In this document: in pieces, positions 11,236 to 22,581 of the stretch
Position numbering within the stretch: the first letter of the stretch is position 1
Layout: each line of letters opens with the position of its first letter
Position numbers and translations under genes: made by a program
The notes under the pieces: model-generated
What the model was told of the DNA's origin: nothing
The model's input: only the letters and a program-made list of their open reading frames with translations
The model's database searches: none
Assembly: GCA_030407005.1 (NCBI GenBank)
Contig: JAUDYN010000002.1
Location: forward strand, 4,092,001-4,156,000
Length of the DNA: 64,000 nt
Direction: 5' to 3'
Source: Desarmillaria ectypa
Taxonomy: Eukaryota; Basidiomycota; Agaricomycetes; Agaricales; Physalacriaceae

Positions 11236-11910
11236 GATATTTATAGTTTTTCTTACCTTTCCCAGAAGTATATAAGTAGGGGGATGGATGCTTGTGCAAA
11301 CCAGGCAAGCCATCCCTGCAGTTGAGCCCTCACTAGTAGCAGCTAGTGTCCCCAGCTAAAGGATTTTGTGCTTAACCTCAACAAAGTGATAATAGTTGCT
11401 AAGTCACCCATAGTATTATATTAAATTGAATTTCCTTAGAGTACACTGTTGCATCCTGCAAAGGTCCAGAGTGTTTTGAAGTTAGTTCAAGCAAAGTTCT
11501 CAGAGTTATAGGATTATTCTTAGGCCAAGAGCGCCACTAGTCATCCAAGAGTGCGACTGGTCAAGTGTTTATCACTTGTACAAAGCAGTATAGAGCCAAG
11601 AGTGCCACTAGTCTGAAGCAGTTTCAGTCAGAACGAGCGCAGTAGCTCAAACCAAGTCACTTTTTACCCAATTGTGTCTTACCCACCCCACTAGTATGAG
11701 TAGTACTTTGTATAAGCTCACTAGTAATGAATAAAACGTCTTTAAGACAATTGTACTTGATTATTGAAGTCTACAGAGTGCTTCCATCATACTCGAAACC
11801 GCCCGAATTCAATATTGGTGATTAAGTGTAGAGTAGTAAGAGGTTTAGTGTGATTGGTGTTCATTGCCATTCCCTAATTCTTTTGTCACTCACCATTACC
11901 AAGCACATCA
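11236..11910 (+). repeat. Family-A LTR, right part (TATA box, R and U5)
   Basis: Continuation of the LTR begun at 2,731: GATATTTATAG, TATA box near 11,268, ACTAGT-containing repeats, an AATAAAA poly(A) signal near 11,729 and the terminus CAAGCACATCA at 11,910. The next base begins element E pol sequence. Confidence 0.85.
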
Positions 11911-13678
11911 ATGTGGTCATCCTTACCCCTGAACATTTCTGTGCACTCATCCTACCCACAACAGACAAGCAGATCAAGCATATCAAAGATGTTACATGAC
12001 ACAAGGAACAGTGGGACAAAGGAATTGCTAAGTCCCTCAATCACAAAAGGGGAATTACACAAGAAAATGGAGTCCTATACTATGATGGATGCATCTATAT
12101 TTCATGAGATGACATTCTACAAGGAGAGATCATTTCCTGATGTCATGATCATATCATGGCCAGACACCCAGGAATAGCCAAAATGGCTGAACTGGTACTT
12201 CAAGAATATTGGTGGCTGAAGTTGAAAAAAGACATAGAAAAGTACATCAAAGGATGTGAAACTTGTCAATGAACAAAGAGTGATACACAGGCAAAAGCAT
12301 CCCCACTTCATCCAAATGCCATCCCCACATCTCCATGGACCCATATCTTGGTCGATATGGTCACCAGACTCCCAGAATTGGACAGCTATGATGCCCTATT
12401 GGTAATTGTAGATCAATTCTCCAAAGCAATCATCCCAGTAGCCTGTCATGAAGAGCTATCCATGGAAGAATGGGCATGAATACTCTGTGATCACATATAT
12501 GTAAAGCATAGAATGCTGCAGAACATTATCTCAGATCGAGAACCTCAATTTGTCTCAATCTTTATGAAGGAATTATACTAGATGCTCAACATTTCCCAAA
12601 ATACATCTACCACCTATCATCCACAGATGGATGGACAAACTGAATGCATCAACCAGGAGATTGAAAAGTACCTTCAGATCTTCATCAATCATCAACAAAT
12701 GGATTGGAATGAGTGGTTACCCTTAGCTGAATTCACTCATAACAATCGAATCCACTCAGCCACAGGCAAAAGTTCTTTTATGACTTTATATGGATAAAAC
12801 CCACAAATTTTCCCTGACTCTAGTCGAACAACTCCATTCACAAACCCAGCTGCCATGGAATGTACTGAAGCTATGGCACAAGTCCACAAGGAAGTGCATG
12901 AGGCACTAGAAAAAGCAGCGATGCAAATGAAAAAACAATATGATAAAGGAAAACAAACAACAAGAGAATACCAACTCAGTGATAAAGTCTAGCTTGATAC
13001 AGCCAATCTCCATCTTCCCTGACCCAAGAAAAAGCTTGATGATAAACAAACAGGACCATTTGAAATCCTCAAGAAGATTGGCGCTTCAGCATACAAGCTG
13101 AAATTACCAACACACTGGAAAATCCATCCTCAGTTCAATGAGAAATTGTTGACACCATATATTCCACCTGCATTCCCCAATCAACAACAACTGCCACCCC
13201 TGCCTCCAGACCTTGTTGATGGACAAGAAGAGTATGAAATAGAAGAAGTATTGGATTCTTGAACCCATTGAGTATGAGGAAAAAGAGGACAACCATCAAA
13301 GGAAGTTATAGACTACTTCATCAAGTGGAAAGGATGGACCTGGGAACACAATTCCTGGGTCTGAGACACTGAGATGGGCAATGCCCAGGAAGTAATTGCC
13401 AAATATGAGAAGAACATTAACTGAACCCTACACTCTGCCAAAATCATAACTAATGAAAAAATGGTGGTCAAGATACTCAACCATGAATACTCTGACAATG
13501 GTGATTTTGCATACCTTGCCCAATGAAAGGATGGGCTCTGGAAATGGATCATTAATCTGGACCAAAACCAATAGAAAGCACTAATCAACCAATATTGGAT
13601 CAATCAAGTTACTTTGCAACTCAAAACCCCACAAGAAGAGCCTTAGCAGTTGGGATGACTGCTTTAACAAGGGGGTAA
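11911..13678 (+). pseudogene. Element E: pol fragment (RNase H end, integrase, chromodomain)
   Basis: Plus-strand Ty3/gypsy pol remnant. It starts after RNase H (TPEHFCALILPTTDKQ), then the integrase zinc region (GCETCQ, then a TGA), the catalytic core ([27 protein letters not shown]) and the C-terminal SH3-like region (VHKEVHEALEKAAMQM). A chromodomain follows (EYEIEEVLDS; FIKWKGWTWEHNSWV) at about 13,225-13,420, identifying a chromovirus. Many in-frame stops are TGA. The 5' two-thirds of the element is absent: a family-A LTR abuts at 11,910. The stretch near 13,665-13,678 (AAGGGGGTAA) is the polypurine tract before the 3' LTR. Confidence 0.85.
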
Positions 13679-14060
13679 TGTTATGATTTTTCCATTTTCC
13701 TTATCTAATCCAAACATCTTATCACTATTCTCATTCCACATTGCTTGTCCATCAATAACCCCATCAACTTCCTCATGCTGTCACTGTACTTACAACCACC
13801 TGACCATGAATGTCTTACAAACACATGGTCTTCAGAAGATTTATGTATGGAACTCCTCTATTATTAACACAAGCTTTCAGTATATAAGTAGTGTACTTTC
13901 ATGTATATTCTCCATCTTCTGACTAAACTTAATCTCATATACTATTCTCCACTCATCAGAAGACCTATACCACTCTCCTACATAGGGTGATTGTCCAAAC
14001 ATGAGACAGCCCAGGAGTTAGTGTTTGGTCCCACAATCACATGAGAACTGGGTCTTAACA
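13679..14060 (+). repeat. 3' LTR of element E (382 bp)
   Basis: TGTTATGATTTTTCC ... GTCTTAACA, directly after the polypurine tract. It is related to the LTR at 27,541-27,932 (element C, opposite orientation). The flank at 14,061 is gag of element C, with no target duplication available because the 5' end of E is lost. Confidence 0.85.
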
Positions 14061-14176
14061 CTTGGCTTCTTCTTCCAACTTCTGGAAGTAGTGACTTGCT
14101 GGTTGAGTCCCCATTTGAAGATTGAACATTTGCTTTTCATGTACCTTCTCAATCATAGGGTCATGGAACTGCTGCA
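14061..14176 (-). pseudogene. Element C gag, segment left of element B
   Basis: Read on the minus strand, this continues the gag frame that stops at 25,650: with element B removed, WEEFVELVMQ joins FHDPMIEKVHEKQ and runs to HYFQKLEEEAK, matching the B-family gag at 22,330-22,440. It ends where the E LTR begins. Positions 14,172-14,176 are the CTGCA target duplication of element B. Confidence 0.8.
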
Positions 14177-14599
14177 TGTTAGGTACCGACTTGGACACAT
14201 GACTTGGGGTCGTCAGCTGATCTCTCTGGGCCATTATGCATTCGAACGATCACCCAAGGTGAGAGATAGAAGCTTAAGACCTTCTGTGTGGTGTAGACAA
14301 GAGGTATATGGTTGTAATTTAAACAAGAGATGGAGTACAACTGTCTAGTTTACTCTGTTTATATAGTATTTCTATGGTGTTATAATTAGATGAAACGCTA
14401 CAGTCCATGCACAAATGGTGTTGAAGTAGGATGATCTGGAAGGATCATAGAACCAATAGAGAATGTCTGGGGTGACAAATGGTGAGAACAAGGGTTGTAG
14501 CCAGCGAATAGCTGGATATGAGTCGGTTTCTTGACTAGATTAGATGGATGAGTCATGGATATGACTCGGATAAGATAAGATAATGGAAAAATCATAACA
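14177..14599 (-). repeat. 3' LTR of element B (423 bp)
   Basis: On the minus strand TGTTATGATTTTTCC ... GGTACCTAACA. Directly upstream in element orientation is the polypurine tract AACAAGGGGGTAA (about 14,600-14,612). A diverged solo copy of this family sits at 60,821-61,239. Confidence 0.92.
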
Positions 14600-14631
14600 T
14601 TACCCCCTTGTTAAAGCAGTCATCCCAACTG

Positions 14632-16400
14632 CTAAGGCTCTTCTAAAGGGGTGTTGAATTGTGTTGCGATTTGACTGATCCAGTACTGATCAATCAGGTT
14701 CTTCCATACGTTCTCATCTGGATTGATGATCCATTTCATGTATCCATCTTTTCTTTTGGCAAGGTAGGCTATGTTGCCATGTTCCAAATATTCATGGTCC
14801 ACTATCTTGACCACTATCTTGTTCTTGGTTGCGATTTTTGGAGTGTATACAGCATGGTTTACACTGGCCTGATACTCTTGGATCACTTCCAAGGTGTTCA
14901 TCATCTCATTCTCTCGAACCCATGAGTTGTGTTCACGGGTCCATCCTTTCCACTTGACTAGGTAGTCCATGACTTCCCTAGATGGTTGTCCTCTCTTGGA
15001 TCATACCTTTCTGGTGCATGAGTCCAAGACTTCTTTGATTTCATACTCTTCTTGACCGTCGACAAGGTCCAGAGGAGGAGGCGGTGGCAACTGTTGGTTT
15101 GGGAATGAGGGTTCAATGTAAGGAGTTAACAGTTTCTCCTTGAACCAGGGATGAATCTTCCAATGGGGCAGCAGTTTTAACTTGTATGCTGCTGCTCCCG
15201 ACTTTTCAACGATCTTGAACGGTCCTGTTCGCTTGTCATTGAGCTTCTTCTTTGGTCTGGGAAGATGAAGGTTGGCGGTATCAAGCCATACCTTGTCTCC
15301 AATTCGATACTCCCATGGAGTCTGTTTTCTTTTGTCGTATTGCACCTTCATTTGCACTGCTGCCTTTTCCAAGGCATCATAACCTCTTTATGGACCTTGG
15401 CCATGGTCTCAGTGAAATCTACAGCTGTGGGATTCATGAAGCTGGTTTTCTGAATTGACTCCAGAATGAGTCTGGGATTGCATCTGTATAGGACCATGAA
15501 GGGGCTTTTGCCTGTTGCTGAGTGAATTCGGTTGTTGTGGGCGAATTCAGCGAGGGGTAACCATGTTACCCAGTCTGTCTGTCAATGGTTGACAAAGATC
15601 CGAAGGTATTTTTCAACCTCCTGGTTGACTCTCTCTGTCTGTCCATCCATCTGAGGATGGTATGCCATTGACACATTTTGCATGATGTTTAGCATTCAGT
15701 AGAGTTCCTTCATGAATGCTGAAATGAACTGTGGTCCTCAGTCTGATATGACCACTTGTGGCATTCCATGTTTTGCGTATACATGGTTGCGAAGTATCAA
15801 TGCCCATCCTTCAGCTGATAACTCCTCATTGCATGGAATCAAAAGGATGTTCTTTGAAAAGTGGTCTACAATGACCAGTAGTGCATTGCATCCTTCTAAT
15901 TCTGGGAGTCTGGTGACCATGTCGACTGAGATATGGGTCCATGGAGTGTCAGGTATCACATTTGGGTGGAGAGGGGCCGCCTTGGCTTGTGTGTTACTCT
16001 TCATTCATTGACAAGTCTCGCATCCCTTGATATAGGATTCGATGTCTTTTTTCATCTTTGGCCACCAATATTCATGAAGGACGAGTTCCTTGGTCTTGGC
16101 GATTCCTGGGTGTCCGGCAGTGATATGATCATGGAATTGTGAGATGATCTCACCATGTAGAATAGGGTCATTGGGAATATAGACCCGTCCATCGTACCAC
16201 AGGAGTTTGTTTTCCTGGGTAATTCCTCATTCATGGTTAAGGGATTTCTCAATCCTGTGGTCCCATTGTTCCTTCTGTCGTGTTGTGTCTCTTATACGTG
16301 CAAGTCGTTCCTTGGTTGTGGGCAATACCAATGCCCGGAAATGTTTGGGAGAAAGGACAATCACATCCTGATTGTCTTTCTTTCCCTGATCATGATCATC
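14632..16400 (-). pseudogene. Element B integrase and chromodomain
   Basis: From high to low coordinate: integrase zinc region (GHPGIAKTKEL; KGCETCQ then TGA), catalytic core (ISVDMVTRLPELEG with the first Asp; VISD, stop, GPQF with the second Asp at the normally invariant [23 protein letters not shown] with the Glu) and the C-terminal region (YRIGDKVWLD). A single-base frameshift lies near 15,385. The chromodomain (DYLVKWKGWTREHNSWVRE) spans about 15,050-14,870 and would direct insertion to chromatin marks. The final motif YLAKRKDGYMKWIINPDE ends at 14,632. Confidence 0.9.
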
Positions 16401-17936
16401 TCATTGACTGAGAAGATCGGCTTTTTGATTCATGGTTCCAGCTTTGTGTTGAAGAACAAAGTGGTATTCTGCTAATTCAGTAACCCACCGAGCTTGTTGG
16501 CAGTTCAACTTCTGGGGTTTCTGGAAGTATTGGAGATTCTGGTGATCTGTCCAGATCTCTATAGTATCCTTAGCGCCCATGAGATAATGGCGCCATTCTT
16601 CGAGGGCTAGCATGATTGCTAGGAGTTCCTTGTCATAAATCTCATAGTTGCGCTTGGTGATGGTGAGTGCTTTTGACATGAAAGCCACTGGCCTCCATTT
16701 GCCATCCTTTTCTTGGCTTAGTACAGCACCAATGGCTCCATCACTAGCATCTGCTTCTACTCAGAACCTTCCATCATCCAAAGGAATTGTGAGGACTACG
16801 TTTGTTGTCATCAACTGCTTGAGTTGTCTAAATGCTTGTTCTTGATTGGGTCCCCACATCCAGTCTACTTTTCCAGTTAACTGGGTAAGGGGACATACTA
16901 TCTTGGAGTAGTCCTTGATAAACTTCTGATAGAAGTTTGTGAATCCTAAGAAGGACTGTAGTTCCTTCTTCTTCATGGGAGTAGGCCATTCTGCTATGCC
17001 TGCAATCTTGACTGGGTCCATGTGAATTGCGTCTTTGCTGATGATAACCCCTAGGTATTTGGTTTCAAGTACTTCGAACTCGCATTTCTCAGCTTTGAGA
17101 AAGAACTTGTTTTCCCAGAAACGTTGGAGCACTTGTCGTACTATGCTCCTGTGTTCAGACAAGGATTTTGTGAAGATCAGAATGTCATTGAGGTAAATGG
17201 TGACTTTTCCTCCAGTGATCAGGTCCTTGAATATATCATTCATCATTCACTGGAATGTGGCTGGTGAATTTGTGAGTCTGAAGAACATGACCATTGGCTC
17301 AAAGAGTCCTCAGTTAGTTCTGAAAGCAGCTTTTTCTTTGTCTCCATCTCATATATGGACATTGTTGTATCCCCACCGAACATCCAATTTGGAGAAGTAC
17401 TTGGCTCCATGCAACTTGTCAATAAGTTTGGAGATCAAGGGAAGGGGATAACAATTTTTAATCGTCATTTTGTTCAGCTTTTGGTAATCCTGAACTGGTC
17501 ATAGAGAGCCATCCTTTTTCTTGATGAAGAAAAAAGGGGAGGCAAAGGGGGATTTTGAGGGATGGATGCATCCCGAGTCTAAGTTCTCATCTAAGAACTT
17601 GTCCAGTTGTTCTTGCTCATTTCTGTTGAGCAGATAGACCTTGCAGTCTAGAGTCGATTTCGCATTGGGGACCAATTCGACTGCATGGTCCCAGGGTCTT
17701 CTTTCGGGTAGTTCATCAAAGCTTTCTTTTGAGAATAAATCTCTAAAGCTCTGATATTGAGGAGGTACGAGCTCCTCAAATGTTTGTTTTGGTTTTTCCA
17801 TGTCGGTGGCTGTGGCCAACTTGTTCGCATGATGGACGGCATGAAGGATGATTTCTTCTTGCATATTGATGGCAAGAATACTTCCTCCTTCCTTGAGCTC
17901 TTCATCCCATTGATCTTCTTCATCTGCATCAGGCAA
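16401..17936 (-). pseudogene. Element B reverse transcriptase and RNase H
   Basis: Motifs in order: [72 protein letters not shown], the active-site region VTIYLNDILIF, the thumb (EWPTPMKKKELQSFLGFTNF) and RNase H (VEADASDGAIGAVLSQ; RNYEIYDKELLAIMLALEEW; IEIWTDHQNLQYF). The YxDD motif reads YLND, a Gly/Asp-type GAT-to-AAT change that fits a CpG transition (CTCGAT to CTCAAT), so a catalytic Asp is lost. TGA stops replace Arg at GSL-PVQDY, VHI-DGD, TN-GLFEP, TFQ-MMN and GRF-VEADAS. Confidence 0.92.
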
Positions 17937-20000
17937 TGTGAAATGGTTCTGAACGCAATGACATCACCCAAATGTCAGGGTTCCCGCCTTCCAGTTGACA
18001 AAAGGGTTGTGGCATTTAAGCCAGTCATGGCCCAAATACACAGTTTTGGAACCTAGGTCTGTGACTGCGAGGTCAATTCATTCACTATGGTCTCTGATAG
18101 TCATTTGAAGTTCCACAAATTCCGTTACATCCCCTGCCTTATTGCGCATTCCATCAGCATTATAGACTGGTATAGGGGCTGCGGCCTTCCTGGTATCCAA
18201 CCGGTGTTGTTGGACATAAGTTCGATTGATAGAGCTGCCCATGCAGCCACTATCCAACAATGCTCAGGTTGTCAATGTCTGTTTCCCGGTGCATGGGGAA
18301 ATCTGGATATCCACCAAGAAGTCTCGTCCTGAGCTTCTGGTACTGTGGATATAACAGATCAGTTCATGTAGTTCATAGAACTGTTCTCAGGCTATACTCC
18401 CTCCTGTCTTTAAGCTTTGGATAAGCTCATCATTGATTTCTCCAAGTGATTTGGGGTGTACCCAAATGGAGAGAACCGCTCTGGTGACTGCCAGTTCCTT
18501 GGAGTTACAAACTGTGCATAATGTCCAATCGATTCCAAATGGTCTGAACCACTGGAAATTATCTTGCTTCCCCATACATTTAGAAGCATCTGATACCCCC
18601 TTGTTAGGATAGGTGTTAAGTTCAATACTTCCCCGTGCATTCGGAAGATCGATGTTTTGTTTTTCCGGTGTTCTGGATATCGGGGTACTGGCTTTGGATT
18701 GGCTGGCTTGCCACATCCGAAAGGCAGTATCGTCTTCTTCGTTGGGTACTTTGATGATGGTTGTTCTGCTGCAATGCCCCCTCTTTACTGCCTGGGTGCT
18801 AGCGGCTTCCTCCCATCAGGACACAGCTGCTGATGGGAATTTGTCAGCCAGCTTGCCTTCATATCCCTGGTCAATGTCCCTGTGTTCTTCGGCCAGCACC
18901 ACTCTCAATGGAGTTTGAATTTCCTTGGTCATTGACTCCCAGTTAGTGCCTAAGGTGACCTTCGCACATTCGCATCCCGCACGATTCCAGTTTGGGTAAA
19001 TCTGCCCCCTTTTTATCACCTGGGTGCTAGCAACTTCCTTCCTGTCGGCTTTGATCCTAGGACTCACTGGTCCAGTTTGATACTCAGCCTCATCAGGTTT
19101 TCTACTCCCCGGACCAGTTTGTCTGGGGCGTCGGTTCTGGCCTTGGTTAGAGGCACTGTCCTGGTCCTCTGCCAATCCTGGCGGCACTGGTGGGCTTGCC
19201 CCTCTGCTTGAGGAGGGTACTGGGATGGTCAGACTTCTGGGAGGCCTGAAGGAGTCCCGCCTACTGGTCCCTGCACATCACTGAGCACTCAGCAGCATAT
19301 CTGGTGAGCTCAGCTTGTTGGACTTTGTCACAGCACCAGCACCATCTGGCAAGTCCTGCTCCAGTCCGTCGGAGGTTCGGGAATTGTCACTACAGATACT
19401 TGTGTCAGCATCTTCTAGGAGGATGATGTACCTGTTTGTTCTTGTTGATTCTTGTTCGGTCTTCAGTTTCTGTGAAGTCATCGATATATTCTTTTTCATA
19501 TGTAATAGTCTGTTTTCATAATAGTCAGTCCGACCCGTGGAAACTGAGGACACACCTTGAGACTTGGGCGAGCAAGGGGAATCAAACCCTTGACGCCCTA
19601 CTCTTTTACCTCCTCAACCTTGGAGGTGCTTGGCACCACTGCATCAGTGGGCCCCACATATCTCACAATGTTCTTCTCTTTTCTCATAGGGCAATCCCTG
19701 CTCAGGTGACTCTTTTGGTCATATCTGAAACAGCGCCCCTCAGCTCATTGCTGGTCCAAGTCCATGGGCTTCCCTGCCCCTCCATACATTGTCCACTTAC
19801 CAGTTCCAGCATCGTGACTGGTTCCTCTGCTCCCAGCAGTCAGCTTTGGGGCCAAGGAACTTGTTGCCCCAGCAGTGTTCTTTCTGCTGGGCTGCTGTTG
19901 TTGGGGATGCAGGCCCTGCTTCTGGCCATCCCGAGGCATACTGGTGGTCTGGTCAAAGACCCACTTCCGCTGTCTCTCTTCATACATCCAGAGAATGCAT
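17937..20000 (-). pseudogene. Element B gag C-terminus and protease
   Basis: Next to the LTR-A insertion at 20,001 the minus strand resumes gag (MYEERQRKWVFDQ). A degenerate zinc knuckle follows near 19,730-19,690 (CFRYDQKSHLSRDC; the second Cys is Tyr), then a long Pro/Ser/Gln-rich linker with frame interruptions. The retropepsin domain at about 18,260-18,080 has an intact DSG active site (MLDSGCMGSSINRTYV) and VTEFVELQMTI. A TGA interrupts before IDLAVTDLGSK. Its job would be Gag-Pol processing. Confidence 0.8.
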
Positions 20001-21360
20001 TGATATGCCGTCTACGCATTCACACCTAGATTTTGCGATTCTGTAACAATACTATTGCACATCTATCCTATACTAGTGATACATAGAGGACTATAGCTGA
20101 CGCCTCGAGCTGATAGTTAAAAGCAGTAAGCAACTGGTAGAGCCAGGACTTAGATGCAACACCATTAGTGGGTTAAATCTACCAGCCAGCCAGACTAGTA
20201 ACTCAAATGCTAGCAGGACTAAGTGAAATACAGCCACTAGCAAATGAAGGATGCTACTAGCACACCAAAACCAGGAGCAGAGTACACATATCTCATGAAG
20301 TTCTGTCATTAGCAAACTGGACTGGACATAAATGCCTAAGTCAGGATACCTAGTCACATGGCAATCTTGAAACAGGACTTGGAAATAAATTAGGAATGGA
20401 TTAACCTTGAGCCCAGATCTGACTATTTCAATATAGATCTCTTATGATCAATGCTAGTGGAGCCAGACTGCACCCTCAATCATGATCGGATAGCTGTTAC
20501 AGGTACCAATATCCGGATATCCATATAACCGCATTACTAGGGCATGTAGTTGTGCCAAGGGTGCGGAAAGACCAACTGTGGAGTCTCTAGACCAAATATT
20601 TGAAAAGAAAACAGACTAGACCGACTATTGTGTGATTATTCACCATTATTCATGACTAGCCAAGAAATCCTTACCAATATACCCTATACCCAGATGATAT
20701 TTATAGTTTTGCCTCAGTAGTATATAAGTAGTGGGATGGGCACTCGTGCAAAGCAGGCAAGCCATCCCTGCAGTTGAGCCCTCACTGGTAGTAACTGGTG
20801 TCCCCAATTAAAGGCTTTTGTGCTTAACCTTGACAAAGTGATTAATAGTCGCTAAGTCACCCATAGAATTGCATTGAATTGAAGTCCATTAGAGTCACTG
20901 TTGTGTCCTGCAAAGGTCCGGAGTGTTTTGAAGTTAGTTCAAGCAAAGTTCTCAGAGTTATAGTTTATTCTTAGGCCAAGAGTGCCACTAGTCAGCCAAG
21001 AGTGCGACTGGTCAAGTGTTTATCACTTGTAGGAAGCAGTATAGGGCCAAGAGCGCCAACAGTCTGAAGCAGTTTCAGTCAGAACGAGCGCAGTAGCTCA
21101 AACCAAGTCACTCTTATCCAATTGTGTCTTACCCACCCCACTGGTACAAGCAGTACTTTGTATAAACTGACTAGTAATGAATAAAATGTCTTAAAGACAA
21201 TTGTACTTCATTATTGAAGTCTGCAGAGTGCTTCCATCGTACTCGAAACCGCCCGAATTCAATATTGGTGATTAAGTGTAGAGTAGTAAGAGGTTTAGTG
21301 TGATTGGTGTTCATTGCCATTCCCTAATTCTTTTGTCACTCGCCGTTACCAAGCACATCA
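20001..21360 (+). repeat. Family-A LTR 1 (1,360 bp) inserted in element B gag
   Basis: A complete LTR, TGATATGCCG ... CAAGCACATCA, with TATA box (TATATAAGTAG, about 20,721) and ATAAAATG poly(A)-like signal. The left flank is GCAT. The flank belonging to it before inversion of the neighbouring segment is GCGT (reverse complement of 22,578-22,581), a 4-bp duplication differing at a CpG. Confidence 0.9.
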
Positions 21361-22581
21361 CCACCCGGATACGTGCCAATCATGACCAAAGTATTTTCTG
21401 CCCCTCCGCAGGGGATTTCTTTCCACGGCTTCGGCCCCAAGATCCAGATGAGCAGCAGGAAATGGAGAGGACCCTCCAGCACTTATGGAGGCTGGAGGTG
21501 GCAAGAGAGGAGTAATTGGGGGCAAAAGGCCCTGTACGATACATTAACCTACAATACAGGTTATTATGGCAGGCTGGACTATCACCAGCCCCAATACAAA
21601 ATTTATCCAGATCATCCACCAGATACCCCGGTCACAATCCCATGACCACTTCCCAACTCGCCCCCGCATCATTGGGCACATCACCAAGGATACCACCCTT
21701 ATCAGGGTGGTAGTCTTCTCTTTGCAGGGGCATCAAGAACTCCTGCCACAGCAGAGGAAATCCATCAGCAGATGAAAACCACACTGATGGAAAAGGAGAG
21801 GTGCATTGCAGAGATGCGCGAAGAACTGGACAAGGAGGAGTCTGCCCGCAAGATGATGACGGACTATCTCCAGGATCAAGAAAAGGGGAAGGAGCTGGAG
21901 AGGGGAAGACCATCGGGTGAGCCGCCAAGAGGCCACCTGAGTTACAGGCCAGATCGATATTCGATCCCAAGACTGCCCGCCGGCCAGGGTCCTCCTGACC
22001 CTATCCCAAATCCTGTCAGGAATGCTGCCATTGATGCCCCTTACCTGGGCATCAAGCCAACCCTCATCAAGGTTCCCACTCCATTCAAAGGGGACCATGA
22101 TGACATCAAACACTTCATAGGCGATTGCATCGCCTATTTCGAAGTGTTCCGTCACTATTTCCAGGTGCCATCACACCTGGTACTATTCACGACGTCCCAC
22201 TTCGAGGGCACTGCCAAGGACTGGTGGGTCTACAAGAGACCCAAATACTGGGTTGGTGATGCCTTTGACAGCACTGCCGCCCACTTCCGATACCCCGACT
22301 GGGCCGACTTCATCAACCTAGTCACATGACAATTTTGGGATCCCACGATCGAGGAGATCCATGAAAAGTGCATGTTCGATTTGCGCATGGGAGCACAGCC
22401 CACCTCCCATTATTTCCATAAGCTTGAGGAAGAAGCCAAGCTAGCAGGCTAAAGGACCGATGAAGCCGAATGCAGCACAATGGTGAAGGCAGTACAACTA
22501 GGAGTTCCTAGTTCTTATATGACCTTCATATCTAACATGGGCATGAACATTCCATGCTCATATCCAGAGTGGAAGGAACGC
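21361..22581 (+). pseudogene. Inverted central segment of element B gag
   Basis: This plus-strand piece is the gag core missing from the minus-strand element B. It contains NTGYYGRLDYHQPQYKIY (cf. element C NTRFYAGLELFQPQYMSY), a coiled-coil stretch (MKTTLMEKERCIAEMREELD) and the Ty3/gypsy Gag domain (FKGDHDDIKHFIGDCIAYF; SHFEGTAKDWWVYKRP; GAQPTSHYFHKLEEEAKLAG), ending YPEWKER at 22,578. That joins, after inversion, the minus-strand frame at 20,000 (ILWMYEERQRK). A few stops interrupt it. It lies between oppositely oriented family-A LTRs. Confidence 0.9.

Noticed and set aside
15400..18260. Recoding of TGA as arginine
   Set aside because: The host-like genes here use TGA or TAA as normal terminators, other lesions accompany the TGA codons, and CpG deamination explains them without a new code.
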